Origin: Stenotrophobium rhamnosiphilum
GTDB taxonomy: Bacteria > Pseudomonadota > Gammaproteobacteria > Nevskiales > Nevskiaceae
Assembly (NCBI RefSeq): GCF_003052265.1
Contig: NZ_QANS01000002.1
Coordinates: 558,001 to 622,000 of the forward strand
Direction: 5' to 3'
Length of the DNA stretch: 64,000 nt
The position numbers were made by a program, and so were the translations under genes. Below the pieces are notes generated by a model, which did no database searches, was not told where the DNA came from, and worked only from the letters and a program-made list of their open reading frames with translations. The number at the start of each line of letters is the position of its first letter. The first letter of the stretch is position 1. Positions 33,553-42,515 of the stretch are shown here, piece after piece.

Positions 33553-34341
33553 GTGGGCTTGATTGATGTCGGCGCAAACCTCGCTAGCGAGAGTTTCAAT
33601 CAAGATCTTGATGCGGTGCTGGAACGCGCTTGGGATGCGGGAGTAAAGCAAATCATCGTCACCGGCAGCTCACGTGAAAGCGCGCTACAGGCCGCTGAAC
33701 TCGCACGTCGCTATCCCGGCAAGCTCTACGCAACAGCAGGACTGCATCCACATCACGCTAGCGATTGGACGCCTGAGCTTGGAAAGTTGTTTCGCGAATT
33801 GGCACAGCAGCCAGAAGTGGTTTCACTCGGCGAATGCGGACTCGATTATTTTCGTGATCTCTCGCCGCGCCAAGATCAGCGACATGCCTTCATCGCGCAA
33901 TTAGAAATCGCCGCTGATTTGAAGAAGCCGCTATTTCTTCATCAACGCGATGCACACGAAGATTTTCTGTCGATCTTGCGTGAGTGGCGTCCACGCTTAA
34001 GTAATGTGGTCGTGCACTGCTTCACCGACACGCGTGCCGCAATGAATGACTATCTGGCTCTGGATTGCCATATCGGTATCACTGGCTGGATCTGCGATGA
34101 ACGTCGCGGTGCGCATTTGATTGAAGCCGTGCGCGATATTCCAGATGATCGTTTGTTGATTGAGACGGATGCGCCGTACCTGTTGCCACGCACTGCGCCC
34201 AAGCAAGCATCGCGCCGAAATGAGCCTGCGTTTCTGCCTTGGGTGGTGAAAGCGCTGGCCACTGCACGTGATCAGAGCGAAAACGAAATTGCACGCTTCA
34301 CTAGCGCTAATGCTTCAAGATTTTTTGGGCTCGGCCATTAG
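33553..34341 (+). CDS. tatD: TatD-family metal-dependent deoxyribonuclease
   Basis: TatD is a TIM-barrel 3'-5' exonuclease acting in DNA repair and quality control. The 262-residue protein follows E. coli TatD closely: LIDVGANL at the N-terminus, TAGLHPHHASDW, GECGLDYFRD, VVHCFTDTRA, GITGWICDERRG and LLIETDAPYLLPR. These contain the usual metal-binding His, Glu, His and Asp. I chose GTG 33553, 2 bases after the HTTM gene stop; the in-frame frame upstream lies inside that gene. Confidence 0.9.
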   Translation: MGLIDVGANLASESFNQDLDAVLERAWDAGVKQIIVTGSSRESALQAAELARRYPGKLYATAGLHPHHASDWTPELGKLFRELAQQPEVVSLGECGLDYFRDLSPRQDQRHAFIAQLEIAADLKKPLFLHQRDAHEDFLSILREWRPRLSNVVVHCFTDTRAAMNDYLALDCHIGITGWICDERRGAHLIEAVRDIPDDRLLIETDAPYLLPRTAPKQASRRNEPAFLPWVVKALATARDQSENEIARFTSANASRFFGLGH

Positions 34342-34358
34342 CTCAATGCTTCGCGAAA

Positions 34359-34393
34359 AAATAAGGCCGAGAGCTCACACTCTCGGCCTTATT
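34359..34393. terminator. Bidirectional intrinsic terminator
   Basis: ATAAGGCCGAGAG and CTCTCGGCCTTAT form a 13-bp stem with A-run and T-run on either side, between tatD and the convergent ilvD. Confidence 0.92.
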
Positions 34394-34408
34394 TTTGATG
34401 CCTTTAAA

Positions 34409-36094
34409 TCAATCGGTAACGGCGCCTTTCGAAGCCGTCGACACCAGCTTGGCAAACTTGGCTAACACGCCGCGCGTGTAGCGCGGTGCAGGCTGCACCC
34501 AAGCTGCGCGGCGCGTTGCGAGAACATCGTCAGCAACGTTCAGCTGCAACAGCAGCTGCTTGGCGTCGATGGTGATGCTGTCGCCTTCTTCAACCAAACC
34601 AATGGTGCCGCCAACGAACGCTTCAGGCGCAACGTGACCCACCACCATGCCCCAAGTGCCGCCGGAGAAACGGCCGTCGGTGATAAGGCCGACTGATTCG
34701 CCAAAGCCTTTGCCGATCAGTGCAGCGGTTGGCGCCAACATCTCACGCATACCAGGGCCGCCCTTAGGACCTTCATAGCGAATGACCAACACGTCGCCGT
34801 GATTGATCTTGTTGTCCATGATGGCTGCCATCACGTCTTCTTCTGAATTGAAGACGCGAGCCGGACCGGTGATGACAGGATTCTTCAGGCCAGTGATTTT
34901 TGCCACGGCGCCTTCGGTGGCAAGGTTGCCCTTGAGCACTGCGAGATGGCCCTGCGCGTAGAGTGGCTTATTGAACGGGCGAATCACGTCCTGATCAGCA
35001 CGCGGTTCATCTGGCACGCTGGCCAGTGCTTCCGCCATCGTTTCGCCTGTAATGGTGATTGCATCGCCGTGCAGCAGACCTGCTTTGAGCAGCATCTTCA
35101 AAACCTGCGGCACGCCACCGGCTTTGTGGAAATCGACAGCAACGTATTTGCCTGAAGGTTTCAGATCGCAGAACACTGGCGTGCGCTTACGGATCGTTTC
35201 AATGTCATCAATCGTGAATGGTACGTGCGCAGCATGTGCCATCGCGAGGAAGTGCAGCACCGCGTTGGTGGAGCCGCCGGTGGCCATGATCAGTGCCATC
35301 GCGTTCTCAATCGCTTTGCGCGTAACGATGTCGCGCGGCTTGATGTCTTTCTTGATTGCTTCAACCAAGATGCGTGCGGAGTCCGCAGCGGAATCAGCCT
35401 TCTCAGCATCTGGCGAAGCCATCTGCGAAGAACCCAGCAACGACATGCCCAGCGCTTCGAACGAAGACGACATGGTGTTGGCGGTGTACATGCCACCGCA
35501 GGCGCCAACCGATGGGCAGGCGTTCTTCTCGATGCCGATGAAGTCTTCCTTGCTCATGTTGCCGGCTTGGAACGAACCCACCGCTTCAAACGACGACACG
35601 ATCGTCAGCGGCACACCCTTCCAGTTGCCTGGTTTGATGGTGCCTGCGTAAACGAAGATGCCGGGAATATTCATACGCAGCATGCCAATCATCGCGCCCG
35701 GCATGTTCTTGTCGCAGCCGCCCACAACCAACACGCCGTCCATACACTGCGAAGACACAGCGGTTTCAATCGAGTCGGCGATCACTTCACGCGACACCAG
35801 CGAGAACTTCATGCCCTCGGTGCCCATCGAGATACCGTCAGTGACGGTAGGAAAACCAAAGCTCTGCGGCATGCCGCCTGCAGATTTAATCGCAGCCGAA
35901 GCGCGATCCGCCAGCGGCTGAATGCCAGCGTTGCAAGGGTTCATCGTCGAGTGGCCGTTGGCTACGCCGACAATTGGTTTTTCGAAATCGTTATCGCCGA
36001 AGCCGACCGCACGCAGCATGGCGCGGTTAGGTGAACGCTGCACACCGGCAGTGATCGTTTGACTGTGCTTATTCAGCGGTTTTTGGTCGCTCAT
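34409..36094 (-). CDS. ilvD: Dihydroxy-acid dehydratase
   Basis: IlvD dehydrates 2,3-dihydroxy-3-methyl(butanoate/pentanoate) to the oxo acids that give valine and isoleucine. The 561-residue protein has the iron-sulfur cysteines in [11 protein letters not shown] and [17 protein letters not shown] and the C-terminal catalytic segment [14 protein letters not shown]. The length is normal. It stands alone between a terminator from the upstream gene and the shared terminator with tatD. No attenuator is visible upstream. Confidence 0.96.
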   Translation of the reverse strand: MSDQKPLNKHSQTITAGVQRSPNRAMLRAVGFGDNDFEKPIVGVANGHSTMNPCNAGIQPLADRASAAIKSAGGMPQSFGFPTVTDGISMGTEGMKFSLVSREVIADSIETAVSSQCMDGVLVVGGCDKNMPGAMIGMLRMNIPGIFVYAGTIKPGNWKGVPLTIVSSFEAVGSFQAGNMSKEDFIGIEKNACPSVGACGGMYTANTMSSSFEALGMSLLGSSQMASPDAEKADSAADSARILVEAIKKDIKPRDIVTRKAIENAMALIMATGGSTNAVLHFLAMAHAAHVPFTIDDIETIRKRTPVFCDLKPSGKYVAVDFHKAGGVPQVLKMLLKAGLLHGDAITITGETMAEALASVPDEPRADQDVIRPFNKPLYAQGHLAVLKGNLATEGAVAKITGLKNPVITGPARVFNSEEDVMAAIMDNKINHGDVLVIRYEGPKGGPGMREMLAPTAALIGKGFGESVGLITDGRFSGGTWGMVVGHVAPEAFVGGTIGLVEEGDSITIDAKQLLLQLNVADDVLATRRAAWVQPAPRYTRGVLAKFAKLVSTASKGAVTD

Positions 36095-36115
36095 CGGGAT
36101 ATCTCAGCTCTAAAT

Positions 36116-36140
36116 AAAAAGGCCCCGCATTGCGGGGCCG
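36116..36140 (-). terminator. Intrinsic terminator of the NAD(P)-binding protein gene
   Basis: On the minus strand GGCCCCGC-AAT-GCGGGGCC is followed by TTTTTATTT. It lies between the stop at 36183 and ilvD, isolating ilvD from the upstream transcript. Confidence 0.9.
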
Positions 36141-36182
36141 GAATCGTAGCCGAAACGGGGCTGAATTTCATGATTTGCCGGC

Positions 36183-36815
36183 TTAATACGAAGCAGTCGC
36201 AACAGCCTGTACGTAGCGCGGTTGCTCGACTTCTGCGACGACAGCAAGCGCATAGTCCCCATAGGAAATACGGCTTTTGCCCTCGCCATCCACCAGGAGA
36301 TTCTTTTCACCGGTGCGGTAGTGGCCACGGGTTTCTCCGGGGCCGATCTCAGCAGCAGGCGAAAAGAAGGTCCAATCGATATCGCTGGCCGCGCGATAAA
36401 TCGCGAGAGCCTGGCGATGAGCTAAGGCTACGGTTTTGTAGGCCGCAGGAAATTCAGGGATATCGACCAGTTGCACACCGGGAGCCACTTCGAGGCTGCC
36501 AGCACCGCCAACTACGACGAGGCGACGCAAGCCTGCTTCACGAACCGCAGCGATCAAGGTGCGCGCCGTATCGCTAAGTGCAGCGGTTGCTTCTGGCGTC
36601 GGGCCATAAGCGCTGATCACGGCGTCCTGGCCACGTAACACCTGGGCGAGACTAGCCTTCTCCAAAGCGGCTACAGCGACCTTTGCGCCCTTGAGTTCAG
36701 CGGGCAGATCTTTGTCACTGCGAACGATGGCGGTGACATCGTGTCCCTTAAGCAGGGCTTGCTGAACGATGTTGCGACCGATTTTTCCAGTGGCGGCGAC
36801 GATGGAGATTTTCAT
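36183..36815 (-). CDS. NAD(P)H-binding atypical SDR protein
   Basis: The 210-residue protein begins with a Rossmann motif (KISIVAATGKIGRNIVQQAL) typical of atypical short-chain dehydrogenases of the NAD(P)-binding/NmrA-like type. A later VVVGGAGSLEV strand-loop is present, and no classical Tyr-x-x-x-Lys pair is clear. These proteins often act as redox sensors or quinone/flavin-type reductases. It is divergent from a LysR-family gene, which is likely to regulate it. AAGGAG precedes ATG 36815; an upstream in-frame start is rejected. Confidence 0.82.
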   Translation of the reverse strand: MKISIVAATGKIGRNIVQQALLKGHDVTAIVRSDKDLPAELKGAKVAVAALEKASLAQVLRGQDAVISAYGPTPEATAALSDTARTLIAAVREAGLRRLVVVGGAGSLEVAPGVQLVDIPEFPAAYKTVALAHRQALAIYRAASDIDWTFFSPAAEIGPGETRGHYRTGEKNLLVDGEGKSRISYGDYALAVVAEVEQPRYVQAVATASY

Positions 36816-36916
36816 GACTGACTCCTTGCGTGTTTGGGAACGCAACCAGATTATTCTCTTCACAGTCGTCTGATTAGTCCCTATAAATCGCAATTTATGT
36901 TAAGTATTACTTCACA

Positions 36917-37807
36917 ATGGACAAACTCAAACGCATGGCGACCTTTGCCCGGGTGGTCGAAACCCGTTCGATGAGCGCGGCCGCCCGCGAACTGGGCATG
37001 AGCACCTCGGCGATCAGCCAGCAAATGCGCCAGCTCGAAGCCGAAACCGGTGTGGTGCTACTGCACCGCTCCACTCGCAAGCTGACGCTGACCGAAGCCG
37101 GCGAAACCTTCTATGCCGGCTGCGCCAATATGGTCCATGCGGCACGGCAGGCCGAGCAGCAACTCGCGGACCTGCGCGATGAACTCGTTGGCGAACTGCG
37201 AATCACGGCGCCGATCGGCTTCGCAGGCACAACGTTGCCACTCGCGCTGGCGCCCTTATTGGCGCAGCACCCTCAACTCAAGTTGCGGCTGTTTGCAGGT
37301 GACGAACGCATTGATCTGATCGAAGCCCGTATTGATCTGGCGATACGCGTCGGTCGACTCGCTGATTCGACATTAATTGCACGCCCACTGGCACAGGTTG
37401 AGGAAATCATTTGCGCGTCCCCGAGCTATCTACAACGCGCTGGCGCGTTGAAGCAGCCGGAAGATTTACAGCATCACCAATGGATCACGCTGACTGCACT
37501 CGGCGAGCCGCAATTTCTCGATCTCAGCGGGCCGAATGGCGAAACACGGCGCGTGCGTGTTGAAGGTCGAATTGCCAGCAACGAAAGTCAGTCGACCAAG
37601 CATTTAACACTCGCGCACCTAGGCTTATCTCGCAATCTCGCAACCGAGTTCGCCGCAGAAATTGCAGATGGCCGACTCGTGCGCGTATTGCCCGAGTGGT
37701 GCTTGCCCGATGTGGGCATCTACGCCGTAACACCGCGACGCGATGCACAACCGGCAAAAGTTCTGCACGCGATCAAAGCGCTTAAAGCGGCGCTCGAAGT
37801 TCACTGA
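36917..37807 (+). CDS. LysR-family transcriptional regulator
   Basis: The 296-residue protein has an N-terminal winged helix (LKRMATFARVVETRSMSAAARELGMSTSAISQQM) and a LysR effector domain. It belongs to the large AaeR/DmlR-like branch. The divergent NAD(P)-binding protein gene starts 101 bases away and is the natural target; the inducer is unknown. It is monocistronic, with a hairpin after the stop. Confidence 0.9.
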   Translation: MDKLKRMATFARVVETRSMSAAARELGMSTSAISQQMRQLEAETGVVLLHRSTRKLTLTEAGETFYAGCANMVHAARQAEQQLADLRDELVGELRITAPIGFAGTTLPLALAPLLAQHPQLKLRLFAGDERIDLIEARIDLAIRVGRLADSTLIARPLAQVEEIICASPSYLQRAGALKQPEDLQHHQWITLTALGEPQFLDLSGPNGETRRVRVEGRIASNESQSTKHLTLAHLGLSRNLATEFAAEIADGRLVRVLPEWCLPDVGIYAVTPRRDAQPAKVLHAIKALKAALEVH

Positions 37808-37817
37808 AAACAAGGAG

Positions 37818-37836
37818 GCCCGGGGAGTGCCCGGGC
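37818..37836 (+). terminator. GC-rich hairpin terminator
   Basis: A GC-only stem (GGCCCGGG with its near complement, short GAGT loop) follows the LysR gene by 10 bases. The T-run is weak (TTCGTG). Confidence 0.65.
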
Positions 37837-37859
37837 CTTCGTGATTGCAGCATTAAAAT

Positions 37860-38492
37860 TTACTTCTGCAGTTTGACCACACGCAGATAAGGCTTCAGCG
37901 TTTTCCAGCCCTGCGGGAACAGCTTCTTGGCATCTTCGTCTTTCACAGAAGGCACGATGATCACGTCTTCGCCCTGCTTCCAGTTCACTGGCGTAGCGAC
38001 CTTGTAACCATCGGTGAGTTGCAGCGAATCAATCACGCGCAGAATCTCGTCGAAGTTACGACCGGTGCTGGCGGGATACGTCAGCTGCAGGCGAATCTTC
38101 TTGTTGGGATCGATGATGAACACGCTGCGCACGGTGAAGGTGTCGGATGCGTTCGGGTGGATCATGTCGTAGAGATTGGCGACGGTCTTGTCCGCATCTG
38201 CGATCAACGGAAAGTTGAGCGCAACGCCCTGCGTCTCTTCGATGTCTTTGCTCCAACCGTGATGATCTTCAAGCTTGTCGACCGACAAGCCGATCGCTTT
38301 GACGTTGCGCTTGTCGAACTCAGGCTTGAGCTTGGCGGTGTAGCCGAGTTCGGTAGTGCAGACTGGCGTGTAGTTTTTGGGGTGTGAGAACAGGACACCC
38401 CAGGAAGTACCCAGCCATTCGTGGAAATTGATTTTGCCTTCTGTGGTTTCAGCACTGAAGTCGGGGGCGATGTCGCCTAAGCGTAAAGTCAT
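37860..38492 (-). CDS. 1-Cys peroxiredoxin (Prx6 type)
   Basis: This 210-residue thiol peroxidase reduces hydrogen peroxide and organic hydroperoxides. The peroxidatic Cys is in HPKNYTPVCTTE (about residue 45), the conserved Arg lies in TVRSVFIIDP, and there is no resolving Cys, as in Prx6/1-Cys enzymes. The length and the C-terminal dimerisation extension (KLFPQGWKTLKPYLRVV) fit that class. No thioredoxin partner or OxyR gene is adjacent. Confidence 0.92.
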   Translation of the reverse strand: MTLRLGDIAPDFSAETTEGKINFHEWLGTSWGVLFSHPKNYTPVCTTELGYTAKLKPEFDKRNVKAIGLSVDKLEDHHGWSKDIEETQGVALNFPLIADADKTVANLYDMIHPNASDTFTVRSVFIIDPNKKIRLQLTYPASTGRNFDEILRVIDSLQLTDGYKVATPVNWKQGEDVIIVPSVKDEDAKKLFPQGWKTLKPYLRVVKLQK

Positions 38493-38593
38493 GCGGTTCT
38501 CCTATTTGTCGCTTCAAATCAGGACGCCATCTTGCGCTTCACTTTGGTTCTTGCAAAGCCCTATTAAAAGAATCAAATGGAATATGAGAGTAC

Positions 38594-39934
38594 TTACAAA
38601 CGCGCCGCTTTGTTCATAAAGCGCAGTGACAAACCGACGGCCGCCACTGCGAGGCCTGAAGTCAGTCCCCACCACAGGCCCGACGGCCCAAGCGAAGTGC
38701 TGAATGCCAGCACATGCGCCACCGGCATACCAAAAAACCAGTACGCCGCGACTGTGATCATCATCGGCACGCGCGTGTCTTTGATGCCACGCAATGCACC
38801 ATTAGCAGTTACCTGCAGACCATCGACAAACTGAAACGCCGCAGCGAGCCAGAGGAAATGCGTAGCGACCGCAGCGATCTCAGCATCGTTCGTATAAAGC
38901 CGTGCGATCAATGCGGAGAGCAACACCATGATGCTCGCATTGGATGCGGCATTGATTAGCCCCAACTTCATGCCAACGCTGCCACGAAAACGCGCTTCCT
39001 GCGTTTGGCCTGCACCCATCGCATGACCGACGCGCACCGTTGTTGCGAGGCCAACGCCTAGCGGAATCATGAACAACACCGAAGCAAAGTTCAGCGCGAT
39101 TTGATACGCCGCCATCGTGCCGTCGCCGAAGCGCGCCATCCACATCGCAGTGAGTACAAACAAGCCCGCTTCAGCGAGCAAGATCAAACCAATTGGAAAG
39201 CCGAGGCGCAGAACTTCACGCGCGTCTTGTCCAAGTCGAGGCCACTGCGGCTTGAAGGCTGCGAGCTGACGTAGCGGCTTATAAAAACGATATTGCACAG
39301 CGAGTACCAGCGCCATCAGCAACGACGAAATGCTTGTAGCCCAACCGCAGCCGACAGCACCCATCGCTGGCACGCCAAATTTTCCGTACATGAAAATCCA
39401 GGCGAACAAGAAATTACTCAACAGACCTGCAACACCTGAAAACAAAATCGGCTTCGTAGTGCCCATGCCTTCGGCGACAAAGCGCAAGACAAACCAAGCG
39501 CTAAAACCAAAAGCACTCCAGCTCAGCGCGCGCAAAAAATCTGCAGCGACTTGTCCGGTCTCCGGCGCTAAACCAATGCTGAGCAACACCGGCGCAGCGA
39601 TGAGATGTGCGCAGAGCACCCACGCCACTGCAACGCCGACGCTGAGCAGCAAAGCTTCACGCGTAAACGCGCCGACACGCGCATCGGCCTGACCTGCGCC
39701 CGAGCGATGCGCAACGATCGGCGAACAGGCCATGAGCAGGCCCATAAAAAATACAAAGAACACGACGTTGAGATTGGCGCCCGCTGCCACGGCGGCCAGC
39801 GCTTCTTTGCCCAAGCGGCCAGCCATGATGGTGTCGATCGTGCCCATACCAACGCCCGCGAGCTGTGCCGCAATCAGCGGCAGCGCGAGTTTGAGATTGG
39901 CTCGAGCTTCGAGCTTGAATTCAGGAGAAAACAT
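38594..39934 (-). CDS. MATE-family multidrug exporter
   Basis: The 446-residue membrane protein has two six-helix MATE domains (about 10-220 and 230-440), beginning LALPLIAAQLAGVGMGTIDTIM. MATE proteins export cationic compounds using sodium or proton gradients. This one is of the NorM-like bacterial type; the substrates are unknown. It is divergent from cutA across a 184-base region holding AT-rich promoter-like DNA in which I see no further structure. Confidence 0.92.
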   Translation of the reverse strand: MFSPEFKLEARANLKLALPLIAAQLAGVGMGTIDTIMAGRLGKEALAAVAAGANLNVVFFVFFMGLLMACSPIVAHRSGAGQADARVGAFTREALLLSVGVAVAWVLCAHLIAAPVLLSIGLAPETGQVAADFLRALSWSAFGFSAWFVLRFVAEGMGTTKPILFSGVAGLLSNFLFAWIFMYGKFGVPAMGAVGCGWATSISSLLMALVLAVQYRFYKPLRQLAAFKPQWPRLGQDAREVLRLGFPIGLILLAEAGLFVLTAMWMARFGDGTMAAYQIALNFASVLFMIPLGVGLATTVRVGHAMGAGQTQEARFRGSVGMKLGLINAASNASIMVLLSALIARLYTNDAEIAAVATHFLWLAAAFQFVDGLQVTANGALRGIKDTRVPMMITVAAYWFFGMPVAHVLAFSTSLGPSGLWWGLTSGLAVAAVGLSLRFMNKAARL

Positions 39935-40118
39935 GAGTGACCACAGGCAGAACTACTTTATGATTGTTATAAAATATCAAAATAAACATCAATGGAAAAT
40001 ATTTATAAACAATCCGCGCCGCCAGTATGGCGACTGCGAATGACATATTTTCGCTGATGCTGATGGCATTGGACAGCAATATTGCGAGCAAGGTCCAAGC
40101 AACGCAGAATCGCGCCGC

Positions 40119-40436
40119 ATGAGCACCGCCATCCATCTTGTTCTCGTTACCTGCCCTGTTGAGGCCGCCTCAGCATTGGCAGAGAAGTTGGTAGCTGAAC
40201 GCGTCGCAGCTTGCGTGAACATCTTGCCGAAGATCACTTCGGTGTACCGCTGGCAAGATGAAGTAAAGCATGATGACGAAGCATTGCTGATCATCAAATC
40301 GCCTGCAGAAAATTTTGAGCGACTCAAGCAAGTGATCTTGGCGAATCACCCTTACGAACTTCCAGAGATCGTCGCGGTCAACTCAACAGAAGGCCACGCG
40401 CCCTATCTGGACTGGGTAATCTCTGCATGCAAATGA
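40119..40436 (+). CDS. cutA: Divalent-cation tolerance protein CutA
   Basis: CutA1 is a small trimeric protein with a PII-like fold, linked to copper and other metal tolerance and sometimes to disulfide chemistry. The 105-residue product has the family segments VAACVNILPKITSVYRWQ, DDEALLIIKS and HPYELPEIVAV. It overlaps the following DsbD-like gene by 4 bases (ATGA), a common cutA-dsbD coupling in gammaproteobacteria. Confidence 0.95.
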   Translation: MSTAIHLVLVTCPVEAASALAEKLVAERVAACVNILPKITSVYRWQDEVKHDDEALLIIKSPAENFERLKQVILANHPYELPEIVAVNSTEGHAPYLDWVISACK

Positions 40437-40924
40437 AAACGCTCAATCGACTGACACTGTCACTACTCTTTGCTGCGTCCTGCGTGCTGCCTTGCTTTGC
40501 GATTGCTGCTGGCCTCTGGCATGCGCCGAGTAACGTCAACGCTGCACCAAATATTTTGGCAGTAGATGAAGCCTTTCAACTGCAACCTGTCGAACGCACT
40601 GCGCATGGACTCAAACTCGGTTGGTTTATTTCGCCCGGCTATTACCTGTATCAAGAACGCATTCGCATCGAAGCAGCAACACCTGCAACGCTAAAAATTT
40701 CCAAACCAAAATTACCTGTTGGCGAAAAGCATCACGATGAACATTTTGGCGATGTACACATCTATCGCGGCGGTCGTCACGAAGTAGAAATTGCTGGAGG
40801 AAAATCACTCAGCAAACTTCGTCAACTCAAAATTACTTATCAAGGCTGTGCAGAAAGTGGCATCTGTTATCCCCCACAGACACGTATCGTAGATATCATC
40901 GCGCTCTCGACTGCACATCCTTAA
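40433..40924 (+). CDS. Stand-alone DsbD N-terminal (alpha) domain protein
   Basis: The 163-residue product has a signal peptide and an immunoglobulin-like nDsbD domain with the redox pair in TYQGCAESGICYPPQ. Full DsbD has about 570 residues: this domain, an eight-helix electron-carrying membrane domain, and a C-terminal thioredoxin domain. Here the gene ends in a proper stop after the first domain, and no CcdA/DsbD membrane domain is in the window. The next gene encodes a TlpA-like thioredoxin. The start overlaps cutA (ATGA); ATG 40427 is an alternative. Confidence 0.82.
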   Translation: MKTLNRLTLSLLFAASCVLPCFAIAAGLWHAPSNVNAAPNILAVDEAFQLQPVERTAHGLKLGWFISPGYYLYQERIRIEAATPATLKISKPKLPVGEKHHDEHFGDVHIYRGGRHEVEIAGGKSLSKLRQLKITYQGCAESGICYPPQTRIVDIIALSTAHP

Positions 40925-40936
40925 ACAAAATCATTC

Positions 40937-41470
40937 ATGAATCCTTCGACTCGCAAAACAGTAATCGTTGTCGTGCTTGCCTTGATTGGCGCGCTAGGCG
41001 GTCTATGGACGAGTCATATGTGGCGCAGCATCAGCGCGCCGACTACGCCAACGCTTGCGCCAGCGATTAGCTTCAATGGTCTCGACGGCAAACCGGTTAC
41101 TTTTGCCCAGTACAAAGGCAAATTATTGCTCGTGAATTTTTGGGCGACTTGGTGTGCACCATGTCTGAATGAAATGCCGTTGCTGGTGAAGGCGCAGAAG
41201 CAATACGGCGCGCAAGGTTTGCAAATCATTGGGCCCGCACTTGATGAAGCGAAAGACGTACAAGCACTCGCGACCAAGCTTGGCGTGAATTACCCAGTCA
41301 TGGCAGACTTCGCTTCCGCTGACGCTGCGATGCAGACGCTCGGCAACAAACAAGGCGGACTACCATTTTCGGTTTTCATTAACGCCGAAGGCATGATCGT
41401 TAAAACCGTCCTCGGTGAGCTACATGAAGACGATCTGCACACCCTGATCAAGACCCATCTGCCGAAATAA
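40937..41470 (+). CDS. TlpA/ResA-like membrane-anchored thioredoxin
   Basis: The 177-residue protein has one N-terminal membrane helix (residues 8-24) and a periplasmic thioredoxin domain with the active site FWATWCAPCLNEMP (about residue 76). Such proteins reduce disulfides in the periplasm, for example in cytochrome c maturation. It follows the stand-alone DsbD domain by 12 bases, and the two may exchange electrons. The source of electrons across the membrane is not encoded nearby. Confidence 0.88.
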   Translation: MNPSTRKTVIVVVLALIGALGGLWTSHMWRSISAPTTPTLAPAISFNGLDGKPVTFAQYKGKLLLVNFWATWCAPCLNEMPLLVKAQKQYGAQGLQIIGPALDEAKDVQALATKLGVNYPVMADFASADAAMQTLGNKQGGLPFSVFINAEGMIVKTVLGELHEDDLHTLIKTHLPK

Positions 41471-41537
41471 GTTTCCACCCGGCATCCTGACCTTAACGTC
41501 AGTTATTACGCTGTTAACTGCTGTCAACTTGTGTTTT

Positions 41538-41560
41538 GGATTCCGCATGATGCAGAATCC
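41538..41560. repeat. Imperfect palindrome upstream of aroQ
   Basis: GGATTCCGCA and TGCAGAATCC (one mismatch) flank a 3-base loop, 27 bases before the aroQ start. It resembles the GGATTCC-ended dispersed hairpins found between genes in many proteobacteria. An in-frame GTG start for aroQ at 41531 would run through it, which is one reason to reject that start. Confidence 0.5.
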
Positions 41561-41587
41561 GGACTCGCCCGTAACGACGCGCAGCCC

Positions 41588-42034
41588 TTGAGCAACCTTT
41601 TACTGTTAAATGGTCCCAACCTGAACCTGTTGGGCACCCGCGAACCCGGCATCTACGGGTCCGCGACGCTGGCCGATATCGAAGCCGGCCTGGCCACCAC
41701 CGCGCAGAAACTTGGCCACACGCTGGCCACCTTTCAAAGCAATCAAGAAGGTTTGCTGGTGGATCGCGTGCATCAAGCGCGCAGCGAAGGCATCAATTTC
41801 ATCCTGATTAATCCGGGCGCTTACACCCACACCAGCGTTGCACTGCGTGATGCGCTGCTGGGCGTGAGCATTCCGTTTATCGAGATTCACCTCTCGAACG
41901 TTTTCACTCGTGAGTCGTTCCGACATCACTCCTATTTTTCCGACATCGCCGTCGGTTGCATCGTTGGCCTCGGCCCGCTGGGTTACCAGCTGGCTTTGCA
42001 GGCTGCACACGAGCGCCTGACGGTTAAACCATAA
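41588..42034 (+). CDS. aroQ: Type II 3-dehydroquinate dehydratase
   Basis: AroQ dehydrates 3-dehydroquinate in the shikimate pathway. The 148-residue product has the catalytic segment [21 protein letters not shown], the Asn-Pro-Gly-Ala-Tyr-Thr-His-Thr motif (about residues 75-83) and the [18 protein letters not shown] lid. I chose TTG 41588, which gives the usual length; the only longer option, GTG 41531, adds 19 residues encoded by a palindromic repeat. aroQ-accB-accC order is conserved in gamma- and betaproteobacteria. Confidence 0.95.
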   Translation: MSNLLLLNGPNLNLLGTREPGIYGSATLADIEAGLATTAQKLGHTLATFQSNQEGLLVDRVHQARSEGINFILINPGAYTHTSVALRDALLGVSIPFIEIHLSNVFTRESFRHHSYFSDIAVGCIVGLGPLGYQLALQAAHERLTVKP

Positions 42035-42050
42035 AAGAAAGGAAGCACAA

Positions 42051-42509
42051 ATGGATCTGCGCAAAATCAAAACCCTTATCGACCTCGTTCAGGAATCCGG
42101 CATTGCCGAACTGGAAGTCAAAGAGGGTGAAGAATCTGTACGTATTTGCCGCAACTCCGGCCCGATGACGCAGTACGTCAATGCAGCGCCAATGGTGGCT
42201 GCACCTGCTGCATTGCCAGCCGCCGCGCCTGCTGCTGCACCGGCCGCTGCCGCTGCTGCACCCGCTGCAGAGACGCGTCACATCGTGAAGTCGCCGATGG
42301 TTGGCACGTTCTATCGTTGCCCTTCACCTGGCGCCAAATCGTTTGTTGAAGTCGGGCAGACGGTTAAGCAGGGACAGACGCTGTGCATCATCGAAGCCAT
42401 GAAGATGCTCAACCAGATCGAAGCTGACAAATCTGGCGTGGTGGCCGAAGTGTTGGTGGATAACGAACGTCCAGTCGAGTTTGATCAGCCACTCTTCATC
42501 ATCGAGTAA
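42051..42509 (+). CDS. accB: Biotin carboxyl carrier protein of acetyl-CoA carboxylase
   Basis: AccB carries the biotin that shuttles CO2 in fatty-acid synthesis. The 152-residue protein has an N-terminal dimerisation region ([26 protein letters not shown]), an Ala/Pro linker (about 50-75), and a biotinyl domain with biotin attached to Lys118 in EAMKMLN. AGGAAG precedes the ATG. The accC gene follows after 6 bases. Confidence 0.97.
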   Translation: MDLRKIKTLIDLVQESGIAELEVKEGEESVRICRNSGPMTQYVNAAPMVAAPAALPAAAPAAAPAAAAAAPAAETRHIVKSPMVGTFYRCPSPGAKSFVEVGQTVKQGQTLCIIEAMKMLNQIEADKSGVVAEVLVDNERPVEFDQPLFIIE

Positions 42510-42515
42510 TTCGAG

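Noticed and set aside
35225..36034. 269-residue plus-strand frame inside ilvD
   Set aside because: It lies wholly antisense to a well-conserved enzyme, and its His/Arg-rich composition is typical of a shadow frame.
41531..41587. N-terminal extension of aroQ from GTG 41531
   Set aside because: The 19 residues are encoded by a palindromic intergenic repeat and exceed the usual AroQ length.
42190..42275. Low-complexity GCTGC/GCACC-rich stretch
   Set aside because: It is the Ala/Pro linker of AccB, normal for biotin carboxyl carrier proteins.
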